Shown in pieces: positions 18,065-27,704 of a stretch of DNA of 64,000 nt. Positions within the stretch are counted from its first letter, which is position 1. Each line of letters begins with the position of its first letter. The position numbers and the translations under genes were made by a program. A model generated the notes under the pieces. That model was given only the letters and a program-made list of their open reading frames with translations, made no database searches and was not told the origin of the DNA. The stretch covers positions 271,332 through 335,331 of the forward strand of contig NZ_LQXO02000033.1 in the NCBI RefSeq assembly GCF_001639065.2, read 5' to 3'. The DNA comes from Vibrio barjaei. GTDB taxonomy: Bacteria > Pseudomonadota > Gammaproteobacteria > Enterobacterales > Vibrionaceae.

Positions 18065-19129
18065 TTAACCTTCCTTCTCGTTACGTTGTTTTACAGCATC
18101 AGCAAGAATGTCTAGCATTTGAACGGTATCATTCCAGCTAAGGCAAGGATCTGTGATTGATTGCCCATAAGTTAAGTTATGGAGGTCCGCCATGCTCTGG
18201 TTACCTTCCTCTATGAAGCTCTCAGCCATAATGCCTGAAATCTTGTTAGAACCAGAGATGATTTGACCAGCGATATCTTTCGCAACGTCGAGTTGCTTGC
18301 GATGTTGTTTTTGGCAGTTTGCGTGACTGAAGTCGACAACTAGGCGAGCTGGCAAGTCAAATGATGCTAACTGTTCGCATGCTTGCTCGATAGAAGCTTG
18401 GTCGAAGTTTGGTCCTGTGTCACCACCGCGGAGAATCACGTGACCATACGGGTTACCACTGGTGCGGTATACTGTCATACGACCATGTTTATCTGGTGAG
18501 TAGAAATAGTGCTGTGCTCTTGCGGCGCGAATCGCATCAATAGCAATTTTGATACTGCCGTTGGTACCGTTTTTGAAACCAACAGGGCAAGATAAAGCTG
18601 AAGCCATTTCTCGGTGAATTTGCGACTCAGTAGTACGTGCGCCAATTGCGCCCCAAGTGATAAGGTCGGCTATATATTGGCCGGTAATCATATCTAAAAA
18701 CTCAGTTGCTGTAGCCAAACCAAGTTTGTTGATGTCGAGAAGCAAACCACGAGCTTTGTTCAAGCCAGTCTCAAGAGCATAAGAACCATCAAGATTAGGG
18801 TCAGTAATTAAGCCTTTCCATCCAACAACTGTGCGTGGCTTTTCAAAGTAGGTGCGCATGACGATAAATAGTTCGTCTTTATACTCATCTTGAATTGCAC
18901 TCAAACGCTTAGCGTAATCTAGAGCAGCTTCGGTGTCGTGAACTGAACAAGGGCCCACGATGCAAAGAAGACGATCATCTTCTCCACTTAAAATACTTTC
19001 AATTTGACGGCGAGAATTAGCAATGCGCTCTGCAACGTCATCCGTAATTGGGTGGTTCGTACTCAATTCTGACGGAGTCGGCATTGGACCTAATGCCTGT
19101 GTTCTTAGTTCATCTGTCTTTAATGGCAT
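18065..19129 (-). CDS. aroH: 3-deoxy-7-phosphoheptulonate synthase, AroH-type
   Basis: 354 aa. First step of aromatic amino-acid synthesis (PEP + erythrose 4-P). LLCIVGPCSVHD, MRTYFEKPRTVVGWKGLI and GARTTESQIHREMASALSCPVGFKNGT are class I DAHP synthase motifs. TEFLDMITGQYIADLITWGAIGAR and the ending LTYGQSITDPCL resemble E. coli AroH (tryptophan-sensitive) more than AroF or AroG, so the isozyme call is by remembered similarity. No TrpR operator was recognised upstream. Confidence 0.9.
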   Translation of the reverse strand: MPLKTDELRTQALGPMPTPSELSTNHPITDDVAERIANSRRQIESILSGEDDRLLCIVGPCSVHDTEAALDYAKRLSAIQDEYKDELFIVMRTYFEKPRTVVGWKGLITDPNLDGSYALETGLNKARGLLLDINKLGLATATEFLDMITGQYIADLITWGAIGARTTESQIHREMASALSCPVGFKNGTNGSIKIAIDAIRAARAQHYFYSPDKHGRMTVYRTSGNPYGHVILRGGDTGPNFDQASIEQACEQLASFDLPARLVVDFSHANCQKQHRKQLDVAKDIAGQIISGSNKISGIMAESFIEEGNQSMADLHNLTYGQSITDPCLSWNDTVQMLDILADAVKQRNEKEG

Positions 19130-19390
19130 GGTGCAGCCTGCAAATTTATTACGAAGCGGTAAAGATAAACGAAATGACAGTTAGAATAAACCTCTAATCC
19201 CGAGATAACCGCATCATTTGCATTGAATCATCCTTCAGAAAACACACATTGGTTAAATTAGAATCAAAGTTTGGCTTTATCTTCGTGCTACAAAAACAAT
19301 GGTCACATTTAATTAAAAGGAATCCCTTGTATTCATTGGCGGGAGTCGGTATTTTCCCTTTAAAGCAAATAACAATAGCACGGAGCAGCA

Positions 19391-20299
19391 ATGGGGTACG
19401 ACACTATCCAAACTGGCCAAGAAGAAGCCGAATCAACAACCAATCTAAACCTTGGAAATGTATTACCTAGTTTTGGTGAGCAGCAACCTGCTACCCATCT
19501 TTATGTATCTATTTCTGAGCTCATTATGGAAAAGATATTTTTTCACCCTAACTACGCCTCAATAGCTGACTCTCTCGATACCGTAGAGCTCGACGCAATA
19601 AATGCTATCTTAGGTGAGCAAAGTGCTTCAGAGTTTTTTGTCGAGACGTTGGTGAATGCAATTAAAGCGGCGAATATTACTTCTTACGACACCGTACGTC
19701 TTGAACTCAACGATGCAAATAGCTACGAGATGAGTGCTTTACTAGGTGGAGGTGCTGAACCTGATGAGGTGAACCCTTGCCTCGGACTCCGTGGTGTCTC
19801 TCGATTTGCTTCTGACACTTATAAAGTGTGCTTTGCGCTTGAATGCGAGGTGATAAAGCGTTTGAGAGCAGACGGTATTAATGTAGAAATCGTTGTGCCT
19901 TGTGTACGCGCCTTGAGCGATGCCGCTAAAATCATTGATCGACTCGCTGAGCAGGGCTTGCCACGAGGCCTTAATGGTCTAAAAGTATTGTTTGCTTGCG
20001 ATACTCCTTCTGCAGTGCTGTTGTCTGAACGTTTGCTTCAATATTTCGATGGATTGGTAATTAAAGCTGAGAGCTTGACTCAATTGACCTTAGGTGTCGA
20101 CATCAATCAAGAAGAACTGGTTCATCTATACGACCCTCAAAACGAAGCGGTACTAAAGCTAATTAAAGAAGCGGTTACCGCCTCAAAAGAAGCACGAAAA
20201 CCGGTTCTGCTGACAATTGGAGCACTTGACGATTATCCAGTCCTTAAAGACTTCATTGCTGAGCTAGGTAGATTCGACGTGTATTCTACTGCAGCTTAA
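19391..20299 (+). CDS. Stand-alone PEP-synthase C-terminal domain-like protein
   Basis: 302 aa. The stretches NPCLGLRGVSRF, NVEIVVPCVRALSDAAKIIDRLAEQGLPRGLNGLKVLFACDTPSAVLL and YFDGLVIKAESLTQLTLGVD align by eye with the C-terminal PEP/pyruvate-binding barrel of phosphoenolpyruvate synthase. There, the counterpart reads CEIPSN and FSIGSNDLTQLTLG. The ATP-grasp and phosphohistidine domains are absent. The barrel motif has changed (CDTPSA, VIKAESLTQ), so catalysis is doubtful. GGAG precedes the ATG. It probably is a regulatory or substrate-sensing paralogue; no partner is visible nearby. Confidence 0.75.
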   Translation: MGYDTIQTGQEEAESTTNLNLGNVLPSFGEQQPATHLYVSISELIMEKIFFHPNYASIADSLDTVELDAINAILGEQSASEFFVETLVNAIKAANITSYDTVRLELNDANSYEMSALLGGGAEPDEVNPCLGLRGVSRFASDTYKVCFALECEVIKRLRADGINVEIVVPCVRALSDAAKIIDRLAEQGLPRGLNGLKVLFACDTPSAVLLSERLLQYFDGLVIKAESLTQLTLGVDINQEELVHLYDPQNEAVLKLIKEAVTASKEARKPVLLTIGALDDYPVLKDFIAELGRFDVYSTAA

Positions 20300-20318
20300 T
20301 CACGGCGGTATTAAAGTG

Positions 20319-20356
20319 AAAAGCTCCTATCTTCTTACGAAGTTAGGAGCTTTTTA
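20319..20356 (+). terminator. Terminator of the PpsA-like gene
   Basis: Stem AAAAGCTCCTA / TAGGAGCTTTT (20319-20329 / 20344-20354) with T5 behind, 20 bases after the stop. Confidence 0.88.
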
Positions 20357-20426
20357 TTAACAATTTTTTGACATCCCCTTGGCTTTCTAGTTTACTGGTC
20401 AGACAAGTATAAATGAGGGAAGTCGT

Positions 20427-20906
20427 ATGTTATCGCCGTTACAAAAGGCTAATTTTTACCTTAACGCGTTCGGGTTTATGAAGGTGCCGCTAATTTGGTT
20501 ATGCCGTCCAAAATTACTGGAGTTGAACGAAGAAAAGGTCGTAATTAATATTCCATTAAAGCGACGTACGAAGAATCACTTAAACAGTATGTATTTTGGC
20601 GTGCTAGCGGTTGGTGCTGATGTGGCCGGCGGATTTATGGCGATGAACAAGGCGCAAAAACGCGGTAATAAAGTGTCGTTGGCATTCAAAGAGGTCGAGG
20701 GCAAATTTCTGAAACGTCCAGAAGCTGATGTTCAATTTGTATGTTCTGACGGAAAGCTTATTGATGAAATGTTAGATGAGACGATAAGAACGGGAGAGCG
20801 TGTGAACAGACCAGTAAAGATTACCGCCATCTGTCCATCACTACATGGCGACGAACCAATGGCGGAGTTTTCGTTGGTCTTGTCATTAAAAGCTAAGGCT
20901 GCGTAA
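20427..20906 (+). CDS. DUF4442 hotdog-fold thioesterase-like protein
   Basis: 159 aa. The pattern VVINIPLKRRTKNHLNSMYFGVLAVGADVAGGFMAM fits the DUF4442 family (hotdog-fold, thioesterase-like), where the Asn/His of the K-N-H-x-x-S-M segment lies in the active-site region. Substrate unknown. GAGGGAAG precedes the ATG. It follows a terminator, so it is a separate unit. Confidence 0.75.
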   Translation: MLSPLQKANFYLNAFGFMKVPLIWLCRPKLLELNEEKVVINIPLKRRTKNHLNSMYFGVLAVGADVAGGFMAMNKAQKRGNKVSLAFKEVEGKFLKRPEADVQFVCSDGKLIDEMLDETIRTGERVNRPVKITAICPSLHGDEPMAEFSLVLSLKAKAA

Positions 20907-20944
20907 CCTAGCCAACCAAACTGTGTGTACTCAAACTTTTAGTA

Positions 20945-22294
20945 CTACAGCGGGATCTGTTCTATATCGACAATTTTCGAACGGCTGAGCACAATTTTCC
21001 AACGATAGTAAACGGGTTCGTTACCATGGTTGTGCTCCTTCACAATTAGGTTGAGCAAGTGACGTTTTTCTAACGATTCTTTCACTACTTGACCGTCTTG
21101 GAGCTTATAAAAGCGGTTGTTGGATTTGTCCATCAATCTCGTCAACGCTCGGAAGTTAATATTGATGATTTCGCGAGTTTGATCATAACCACTGGTAAAT
21201 TTAGAGGTCGCCATGTCGGTCAGTGCGCGATAGTGCAAGATTTCTTCTTCTCTTTGAACCACGCGCTTCTTACGAATAGACTTAATTCTATCGGGCATCT
21301 TTTCGAACGTGGTGTAATCCAGCCACTCAATTTTCCTGCCGACATCTTTCTTTGTGGTTGCATCGATATAGCGTCTGCGCCACTTCGGTTTTCCTCTTTG
21401 TATCCAGCGCCACATGATATCGCGCAGGTCATCTTTAAATACTTCCCGCAATGCGTAGATAACAGAGAGAACAAGAATAAACGAAGCGGTAATCTCGCCC
21501 AGATAATCGCGTGCCAATATGACCGCGGACGTTACGAATAACATCACAAGTCCAGTCGCAGTACCTTTAATAACCCGTTTGGTATTACTGCCGACTGAGG
21601 TTGATTTCTCTTGCAGCACAACAGGGTGTTCAATCAAACGACGCAACAATCTCATTTTATTGCTAAGACGAGTAGGGTCTTTACGAACTTTTTCGGAGTT
21701 ATAGTTGTTAAGATTTCGATGTGCCTGTTCTTTCTCTACAATGGTAATAAGTCGATCTTTTAAAGGAGTGTATGTCTTACCGTTAGGGATATAGACCACG
21801 AGTTCGAGAAATTTCTGCCCGGTATACCAAGATAAGTAATTATCAATGTTGGCATAGTGACGTTTAAGGCTTTCTTCATAAGGAATCGAACGGCGCATCT
21901 TCTTAAGAATATCAAGAGCGAGTTCAATGACTTCATCTATTTCATCTGCGGTGACGTCTTCCTTCGCTGTTTCTTTTAAGGTTGCAACGGCTTTATCGAG
22001 AGCGATAACGTATTGGTAGGCGAATAGGCTCAAACTGACGCGGTATTGAGTATTAGAAAGGCGCCCTCGCTTTGCTAATCGCGAGTGAACGAGCGGCAGA
22101 AGTGTTTCATTACTGTAGTAGGCTCGCTTTTGCGAAATTGAATCGTAGTAGAAATCTGTTTCGGATACTAAATGTGACTTCATCCCTAGCTCGTTCGGGA
22201 CGAATAAGTAAACATCCAAATCTAATCTTTTTGAATTTGCCATCACGTGTGCAATTTTGAGTGTAATGGCGTCTTGCTTGTCGACGGTGATCAA
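20945..22294 (-). CDS. Unrecognised two-TM membrane protein, conserved-looking
   Basis: 449 aa. I do not recognise the family. A large basic cytoplasmic N-terminal half (residues 1-240) is followed by two adjacent membrane helices (GLVMLFVTSAVILARDYLGEITASFILVLSVIYAL, about 245-285) and a basic, charged C-terminal half ending VLSRSKIVDIEQIPL. No catalytic motif is obvious. Both ends would face the cytoplasm. Codon use resembles the core genes around it, so it does not look recently acquired. Confidence 0.7.
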   Translation of the reverse strand: MITVDKQDAITLKIAHVMANSKRLDLDVYLFVPNELGMKSHLVSETDFYYDSISQKRAYYSNETLLPLVHSRLAKRGRLSNTQYRVSLSLFAYQYVIALDKAVATLKETAKEDVTADEIDEVIELALDILKKMRRSIPYEESLKRHYANIDNYLSWYTGQKFLELVVYIPNGKTYTPLKDRLITIVEKEQAHRNLNNYNSEKVRKDPTRLSNKMRLLRRLIEHPVVLQEKSTSVGSNTKRVIKGTATGLVMLFVTSAVILARDYLGEITASFILVLSVIYALREVFKDDLRDIMWRWIQRGKPKWRRRYIDATTKKDVGRKIEWLDYTTFEKMPDRIKSIRKKRVVQREEEILHYRALTDMATSKFTSGYDQTREIININFRALTRLMDKSNNRFYKLQDGQVVKESLEKRHLLNLIVKEHNHGNEPVYYRWKIVLSRSKIVDIEQIPL

Positions 22295-22406
22295 ACAACT
22301 TCTCCGTGTGCTTTGATAACGTTAAGCATATCAGAACCAAGGTAAACTAGCATCTTAAAGCGAGTCAGGTATAATCGCGCCAATTACCCCAATAGAGATA
22401 AACACA

Positions 22407-23246
22407 ATGATTAACGTAGGTCGTATCAACCAGCTAGAAGTAACGAAAGAAGCGGATTTTGGTTGGTTTTTAGACGGAAAAGATTACGGTTCAATTTTAT
22501 TAACCAAGAAGCACGCTCCTGAGGGTGTAGCGGTTGGTGATGTTGTTGATGTTTTTCTCTATTTTGATGCGGACAACCAAATTGCCGCAACCACTGAAAA
22601 ACCAATTGCACAAGTTGGTGAGTGGGGTCTGATGAAAGTTGAAGGCGTAAATAGTATCGGCGCATTTGCCAGTTGGGGAATTAAAGAGAAAGACTTACTT
22701 ATTCCTTTTAGCGAACAGCGTGGTCGCCTGTCAGCAGGACAAACGATTCTTGTTTACGTGTACACCGACAAAGCATCCGGCCGTATCGTTGGCACCACGA
22801 AATTCAACAAGATTTTAGACAAAACACCTGCACAATATACAAAGAACCAGCAAGTTGATTTGCTCATCGCTGAACGCAGTGACTTGGGTTACAAAGCGGT
22901 CATTAATGGTGAACACTGGGGAATGATTTTCCCTTCGGATGTATTTGGTAAGTTGTTTATCGGTAAGCAGTTGAAGGGCTTTATCAAGCAAGTTCGTTCT
23001 GATGGTAAGATAGACTTGACGCTTCAAAAAGTGGGCGTTGCGAAAATGGATGATTTAAGTGAAAAAATCCTAAGTTTACTAGAGAAGAAAGGTGGCTTCT
23101 TACCATTGAGCGATAAATCTACGCCTGAAGCGATTTTTGCCACCTTCAAAACCAGTAAAGGTACATACAAGAAGAGTATCGGTGGTCTATATAAGCAAGG
23201 TAAGATCAGTATTGATAAAGATGGTATTCGTTTGATTCAAGACTAA
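22407..23246 (+). CDS. CvfB-like S1 RNA-binding protein (YitL family)
   Basis: 279 aa. INVGRINQLEVTKEADFGWFLDGKDYGSILL at the N-terminus, repeated S1-like OB segments (residues about 1-60, 65-130, 140-215) and a C-terminal winged-helix (ISIDKDGIRLIQD) match the CvfB/YitL architecture. Such proteins bind RNA and modulate expression post-transcriptionally. Followed by a weak hairpin at 23280-23308. Confidence 0.85.
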   Translation: MINVGRINQLEVTKEADFGWFLDGKDYGSILLTKKHAPEGVAVGDVVDVFLYFDADNQIAATTEKPIAQVGEWGLMKVEGVNSIGAFASWGIKEKDLLIPFSEQRGRLSAGQTILVYVYTDKASGRIVGTTKFNKILDKTPAQYTKNQQVDLLIAERSDLGYKAVINGEHWGMIFPSDVFGKLFIGKQLKGFIKQVRSDGKIDLTLQKVGVAKMDDLSEKILSLLEKKGGFLPLSDKSTPEAIFATFKTSKGTYKKSIGGLYKQGKISIDKDGIRLIQD

Positions 23247-23279
23247 TCAAAACTAGCGACAAAAGTTCAGATCAAAAAG

Positions 23280-23308
23280 AGGCCCAAAACTGATCCTGAT
23301 TTGGGCCT
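23280..23308. terminator. Stem-loop downstream of the CvfB-like gene
   Basis: AGGCCCAAA / TTTGGGCCT, a 9-bp stem with an 11-base loop. It lacks a clear T-run on the plus strand, so termination is plausible but not certain. Confidence 0.5.
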
Positions 23309-23491
23309 AGGGGAATGGCTCATGGAGAGCCTACGCTAACTGTTTTAAACAAACCTGCATTCAAGAATGCGTCGCTATGCTTCTTTATGTCAGTGCTTAG
23401 AATCTTTACTTTAAACGGCTATTGCGTTTAATTGCCTATGTGTTGATAACCTTTAAAGTGTAGTACAGAACAGGAAAAAAGCGATGTGACC

Positions 23492-23517
23492 AGCGGTTTT
23501 AGCTAGCTAAAACCGCT
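23492..23517 (-). terminator. Palindromic hairpin downstream of rsmF
   Basis: A 26-base perfect palindrome (AGCGGTTTTAGCT / AGCTAAAACCGCT) begins 12 bases past the rsmF stop. It probably ends the rsmF transcript or protects its 3' end, though the following T-run is displaced by about 10 bases. Confidence 0.55.
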
Positions 23518-23528
23518 ATGTATTTGGC

Positions 23529-24947
23529 TTAAAACAGGTTTTTGTCGCGCACCAACTCTCTTGGAAGGCCATTCTTTACTCTATTTCCAACCCATTTCCC
23601 CAAACCAATAATAAAACCGTTATAACTAACGAACACTTCACCTTTGCCAGATAAGCCCTCAGGCCTTACGTCTCTACCCATAAACCACTCTCTTGCGTCC
23701 TCTTTAGATAGGGGAACAGCGGTTGTATCAGTATTAGTCAGAGCCGTTGCGACTTGGTGTTGCCAGCGATAACCTTTTTTATGTTGTTCCGCGATCTTGA
23801 TACCCATGCGCGAGAAACGAAACTCTCCCAACATTGGTTCTAGCGCTTCTGGGAATAACCAAATGTCATTGTCACGCTTCCATAATGTGCTGTGTTGTGG
23901 AACGGAAATACTCATAGCTTGCTGTAGTTGAGTGACAACGTCACTTGATTCTTTTCGAGTTAATGGCTGAAAAGGAAACTTACCGAGCCGTTTCTTTACC
24001 GTTGGAGCAGGATGAGTTCCTGTTTTCTTAAACTTGGCAATAAAGAAGCCTTCGCTGTCGTAGGTTTGCGGGAAAACGTGCAGAAACCCTTCTTGTGTTG
24101 TCGCTTTCTCTGCATCAGGGAACAGCTGTTGCAATGACGTGATTTCAACAGCATCTCCAAACGTTTGTGTGAGATGAAGAGCAACCTGTTGGTTTTCTTC
24201 TGGACTTAAAGCACAAGTAGAATAGACCAGAGAACCACCTACTTTTAGGGCGTGAAATGCACTTTCAATCAGGTCTTTTTGGGTTTGAGCAATATCTTTG
24301 GTAGACGCTAAACTCCAGTTTTTCATCGCATCGGCATCTTTACGAACGGTTCCTTCCCCTGAGCACGGTGCATCTAAGAGAATGGCATCAAACTGTTCTG
24401 GCAACCATCCGCCAAACACGCGAGCATCGTAGTTACTCATTGCAACATTACTGACGCCACAACGTTCGATATTGGCGTGCAATACTTTAACGCGGCTAGC
24501 GGCAAACTCATTCGCTACCAATACCCCTTCGTTATTCATCAATGCGGCAATCTGAGTCGTTTTTGAGCCGGGAGCGGCGGCCATGTCCAAAACGGCTTCA
24601 AATTTTTCATCACCACAAAATAAAGCACTAGGCGGCAGCATAGAACTGGCTTCTTGAATATAGAATAATCCGGCCATATGTTCGGCGGTGTTGCCAAGAG
24701 GAACGATGCTTTCGTCAGCATCAATCCAAAATCCCTCTTCACACCAAGGAATGGCCGTTAATGCCCAACCATTTGTCTGCGCTTTTTGTAAAAAGTCATC
24801 AATTGAGATCTTAAGGGTATTAACGCGAATACTCTTTCTTAAGGGTCTTTGACAAGCGGCGATGAAGTCTTCCATGTTGAGAGTGCTAGGGAGGAACGTT
24901 TCAACATGTCTTAAGAAGTCTTCTGGGAGGTAAACATTGGCGTGCAA
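23529..24947 (-). CDS. rsmF: 16S rRNA m5C1407 methyltransferase
   Basis: 472 aa. Family opening VYLPEDFLRHV, then PLRKSIRVNTLKIS, SAM loop LDMAAAPGSKTTQIAALM and catalytic cysteines in LLDAPCSGEGTVRKD and STCALSPEENQ (m5C methyltransferase pair). C-terminal PUA-like region present. The start codon is TTG (24945-24947), with AAAGG 8-9 bases upstream; no better ATG exists. A matS site lies inside the coding sequence. Downstream of letAB as in E. coli. Confidence 0.92.
   Translation of the reverse strand: MHANVYLPEDFLRHVETFLPSTLNMEDFIAACQRPLRKSIRVNTLKISIDDFLQKAQTNGWALTAIPWCEEGFWIDADESIVPLGNTAEHMAGLFYIQEASSMLPPSALFCGDEKFEAVLDMAAAPGSKTTQIAALMNNEGVLVANEFAASRVKVLHANIERCGVSNVAMSNYDARVFGGWLPEQFDAILLDAPCSGEGTVRKDADAMKNWSLASTKDIAQTQKDLIESAFHALKVGGSLVYSTCALSPEENQQVALHLTQTFGDAVEITSLQQLFPDAEKATTQEGFLHVFPQTYDSEGFFIAKFKKTGTHPAPTVKKRLGKFPFQPLTRKESSDVVTQLQQAMSISVPQHSTLWKRDNDIWLFPEALEPMLGEFRFSRMGIKIAEQHKKGYRWQHQVATALTNTDTTAVPLSKEDAREWFMGRDVRPEGLSGKGEVFVSYNGFIIGLGKWVGNRVKNGLPRELVRDKNLF
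23932..23944. promoter_or_regulatory. matS site (MatP-binding), exact consensus
   Basis: GTGACAACGTCAC matches GTGACRNYGTCAC at every position. It lies within rsmF. MatP binds such sites to organise the Ter macrodomain; the matP gene is 31 kb to the right. Confidence 0.75.
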
Positions 24948-25013
24948 AATGATGCCTTTCGATAGCTGTGTTTATTTAGCAGCGAATTATATACCTAGCG
25001 TTAATCAAAGCAA

Positions 25014-25036
25014 ATAAAAGCCCGCTATTGCGGGCT
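25014..25036 (-). terminator. Terminator of letB
   Basis: Minus-strand stem AGCCCGC / GCGGGCT (25019-25036), loop TATT complement, followed by T-rich sequence, 24 bases past the letB stop. It separates letAB from rsmF. Confidence 0.82.
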
Positions 25037-25059
25037 TAGGAAAGGCGTCTTTTGTTCGA

Positions 25060-27696
25060 TTAAGGAGTAGGGATCGGCGTGCGCCATTTTTTCCAGTTTT
25101 CTTCTGCAGAGGTGTTTAAATAAAACGACTGTCCAGCCTCTGCTTGAGGTTGAAGCTGCTTCCCTTCTGGAGTAGAGAAAGTAATCCCTCCTCGAATCAG
25201 GCTATCAACCGTACCAGCCTTGATGTTAGCCCCTGAGAGGCCAATTTGCACATCTAAACCAGATACATTCCAAAACACGCTATTGGAACGGACTAAATAC
25301 GCATAGTGAGGATCAATTTGAATGGTGGAGACAACACGATCAGCGAATGTGCCAAGCTCGACCTCAGTGACACGACCTACTTCGATGTCTCGATATAGGA
25401 TAGGTGTTCCTGGTTTAATTGAACCGCGAGTTTCACTTTGCAGCGTAAACTCAACGCCGTTCTCTACTTTAGGAAAATCGTTAAGCTCGAAAACCTTAGA
25501 AGATTTTCCTTTACCGGGTTCTACAGCTATGTATTGACTAACAATAGCGCCTAGATTCTTCACACCGTTAAGACCGATTTGCGGTTTCACCATCCAATAA
25601 TAGGTGCCTGATGTCGTTAACTGATTGACATATTCCGGCAGAATCCTCGCTATTACTTCAACACGCTCTTTATCGAAATCTGGAACGGTAAGCATCACTT
25701 CACCAACTTTTACTCCTTGGTATTTTAGCGGCATACCTTTACTGACTTGTTGGTCTGTTGTCGTGGTATAGAGAGTAATAGATTGACCAAATTTACGAGC
25801 AGAGTTGAAGTCCTGATATAGTTTCCAGTTCTTTCCAGTTTTGTTGTCGATACCCGGCATACTATCAAATGCGATACCACCGTCGATGAGTGTTTTGAGT
25901 GGCGCAGCTTTAACATGGATCCCAGATAAAGAGGCTTCAACTTCAACACCAGAGCGGTTCCAGAATACGGTTTGTGGTGTAACGAGGTGCTTGTATTGGT
26001 TATCGATACTCGTTTGAATATAGACTCCTCCATCAGTCAATGAGTAGTTTGATACGCTACCGACCTGCATATTTCGATACAGAACGGGACTACCTTCTTG
26101 GATTGGTGGAAGTTCATTAGCAAATAGTGTCAAGCGCATTGAACCAGTTTGGTCATGTTTTGCTAACTCAGCCAATGATTTGGTTTGGAACAAGGCAAAT
26201 TCTGCGCGGTCTGTTTTAGCACCTTCACTGACAAAACTGATAGAGCCTGTGAGAAGTTGTTTTGCAGGCGGGACAGTAACGTTGAGTCCCGCTTTAGTTA
26301 ACTCAGCGGTGGCACTGCCTGTTACGAAAAAGCGGTTTTGAGAGCGAATCAGATCTTTGTACTCAATATCAATGGAGATATCCATTGCCACTTGGTCGTC
26401 CACTAGTTCCACGCTATTTAGCGTGCCGACAGGAATACCTCTATAAAGGACGCTGCTGCCAGGCTCAAGGCCAAATGAGTTCTCAGAAAGTAGACGTATA
26501 GAGATCGATTTCGCTTGAACGCGGTCGAGTTCGTCTTGTTTAACGGCTACAAAGTCACGTGCTTGTTCACCACTGCCAGGAACGAGCGTCAAAAAATTTC
26601 CAGTAATCAGATTTGATAGGTTTTCAACCCCAGACAACGACACTTTGGCTTCTTCCAATAAGAACAATGTGCCCTGATTAAGCATATCACTAAAGGCTGG
26701 CTCTATAGATGCTGAAGCAATTATAGAGTCTCGTTCTCCGCTTAGTGCTAAATTGTTGATACGACCGATCTCAAGACCACGATACATAATCGGTGAGCCA
26801 TTGGCTTTCAAATTGCTGTTATCGGGTAGGGCGATGCGAATTGGAATACCGCGACCAGCGGTTTTAAGATCTTTGTACAGTCTAAAGTCTGTCCCAGCTT
26901 TGACTGGCTCACCGCCGTCTGGAGAGTCTACGGCTATGGCGCCTGCAAGAATGGCACTCAAGCTTTCAAGACGAATGTCGACACCTTGAAAACCAACGTT
27001 AGCCCCGATACCACTCACATTCCAAAAGCGGCTTTTGTCAGTGATGATATGACGAAACTCATCTTGAATAGATGCTTTGATAATGACGGTTTCAGCATCA
27101 TTATCAAGCTTGAAGCTATAGACTTCACCTATTGGAATTTTCTTGTAGACAATTTTTGAGCCTACTGAAATGCCGCCTAAGTCTCTTGCTTTTAAAGTAA
27201 CGGTTAACCCGTCGTTAACTGCCAGTTCTGGAGGTACTGACTCAAGAGCCACATATTTAGATTTCGCGCTATCGGATTCGGTAGCAGGGAATATCGATAT
27301 GTAATTACCGGATACAAGAGCATCTAATCCAGAAATGCCAGATAACGACGCCGAAGGTTTTACCAACCAAAATTTAGTGTCTTCACCCAGTAATTTGGTT
27401 GCTTCAGGATAAATATCAGCATCGACATAGATGTTACTCAGATCTTCTGAGAGATTGATGTCTCGCACCATACCCACTTCTAAACCTTGATAGCGAATAG
27501 TCGTTCTACCTGCTATTAATCCTTGCGCATCAGAGAAGTAGATTTGCACTCGCTGACCGGCGTCATGAACGGCTTTTGCTAATAACCAACCCGCCAAGGC
27601 GATGGTCAAAACAGGCAAGATCCAGAGAGGAGAGATACGTCGATCTTTCTTAATCTCTGGGCTATAGGATGGTTGCTGTTGATTCTCGTTACTCAT
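25060..27696 (-). CDS. letB: Seven-MCE-domain intermembrane lipid transport tunnel LetB
   Basis: 878 aa. One N-terminal membrane helix (residues 22-44) anchors seven consecutive MCE domains, counted by the repeated Y-x-x-x-x-V/I-G motif: YQGLEVG, YKKIPIG, YRGLEIG, YRGIPVG, YRNMQVG, YQGVKVG, YRDIEVG. Length and domain number equal E. coli LetB (YebT), whose stacked rings form a lipid tunnel across the periplasm; PqiB has only three. Ends 9 bases after letA, its partner in the inner membrane. Confidence 0.92.
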   Translation of the reverse strand: MSNENQQQPSYSPEIKKDRRISPLWILPVLTIALAGWLLAKAVHDAGQRVQIYFSDAQGLIAGRTTIRYQGLEVGMVRDINLSEDLSNIYVDADIYPEATKLLGEDTKFWLVKPSASLSGISGLDALVSGNYISIFPATESDSAKSKYVALESVPPELAVNDGLTVTLKARDLGGISVGSKIVYKKIPIGEVYSFKLDNDAETVIIKASIQDEFRHIITDKSRFWNVSGIGANVGFQGVDIRLESLSAILAGAIAVDSPDGGEPVKAGTDFRLYKDLKTAGRGIPIRIALPDNSNLKANGSPIMYRGLEIGRINNLALSGERDSIIASASIEPAFSDMLNQGTLFLLEEAKVSLSGVENLSNLITGNFLTLVPGSGEQARDFVAVKQDELDRVQAKSISIRLLSENSFGLEPGSSVLYRGIPVGTLNSVELVDDQVAMDISIDIEYKDLIRSQNRFFVTGSATAELTKAGLNVTVPPAKQLLTGSISFVSEGAKTDRAEFALFQTKSLAELAKHDQTGSMRLTLFANELPPIQEGSPVLYRNMQVGSVSNYSLTDGGVYIQTSIDNQYKHLVTPQTVFWNRSGVEVEASLSGIHVKAAPLKTLIDGGIAFDSMPGIDNKTGKNWKLYQDFNSARKFGQSITLYTTTTDQQVSKGMPLKYQGVKVGEVMLTVPDFDKERVEVIARILPEYVNQLTTSGTYYWMVKPQIGLNGVKNLGAIVSQYIAVEPGKGKSSKVFELNDFPKVENGVEFTLQSETRGSIKPGTPILYRDIEVGRVTEVELGTFADRVVSTIQIDPHYAYLVRSNSVFWNVSGLDVQIGLSGANIKAGTVDSLIRGGITFSTPEGKQLQPQAEAGQSFYLNTSAEENWKKWRTPIPTP

Positions 27697-27704
27697 TAAA
27701 GCTA

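Noticed and set aside
23492..23517. 26-base perfect palindrome considered as an attachment or operator site
   Set aside because: It lies 12 bases after the rsmF stop, where a transcript-end hairpin is expected; no mobile-element gene is near.
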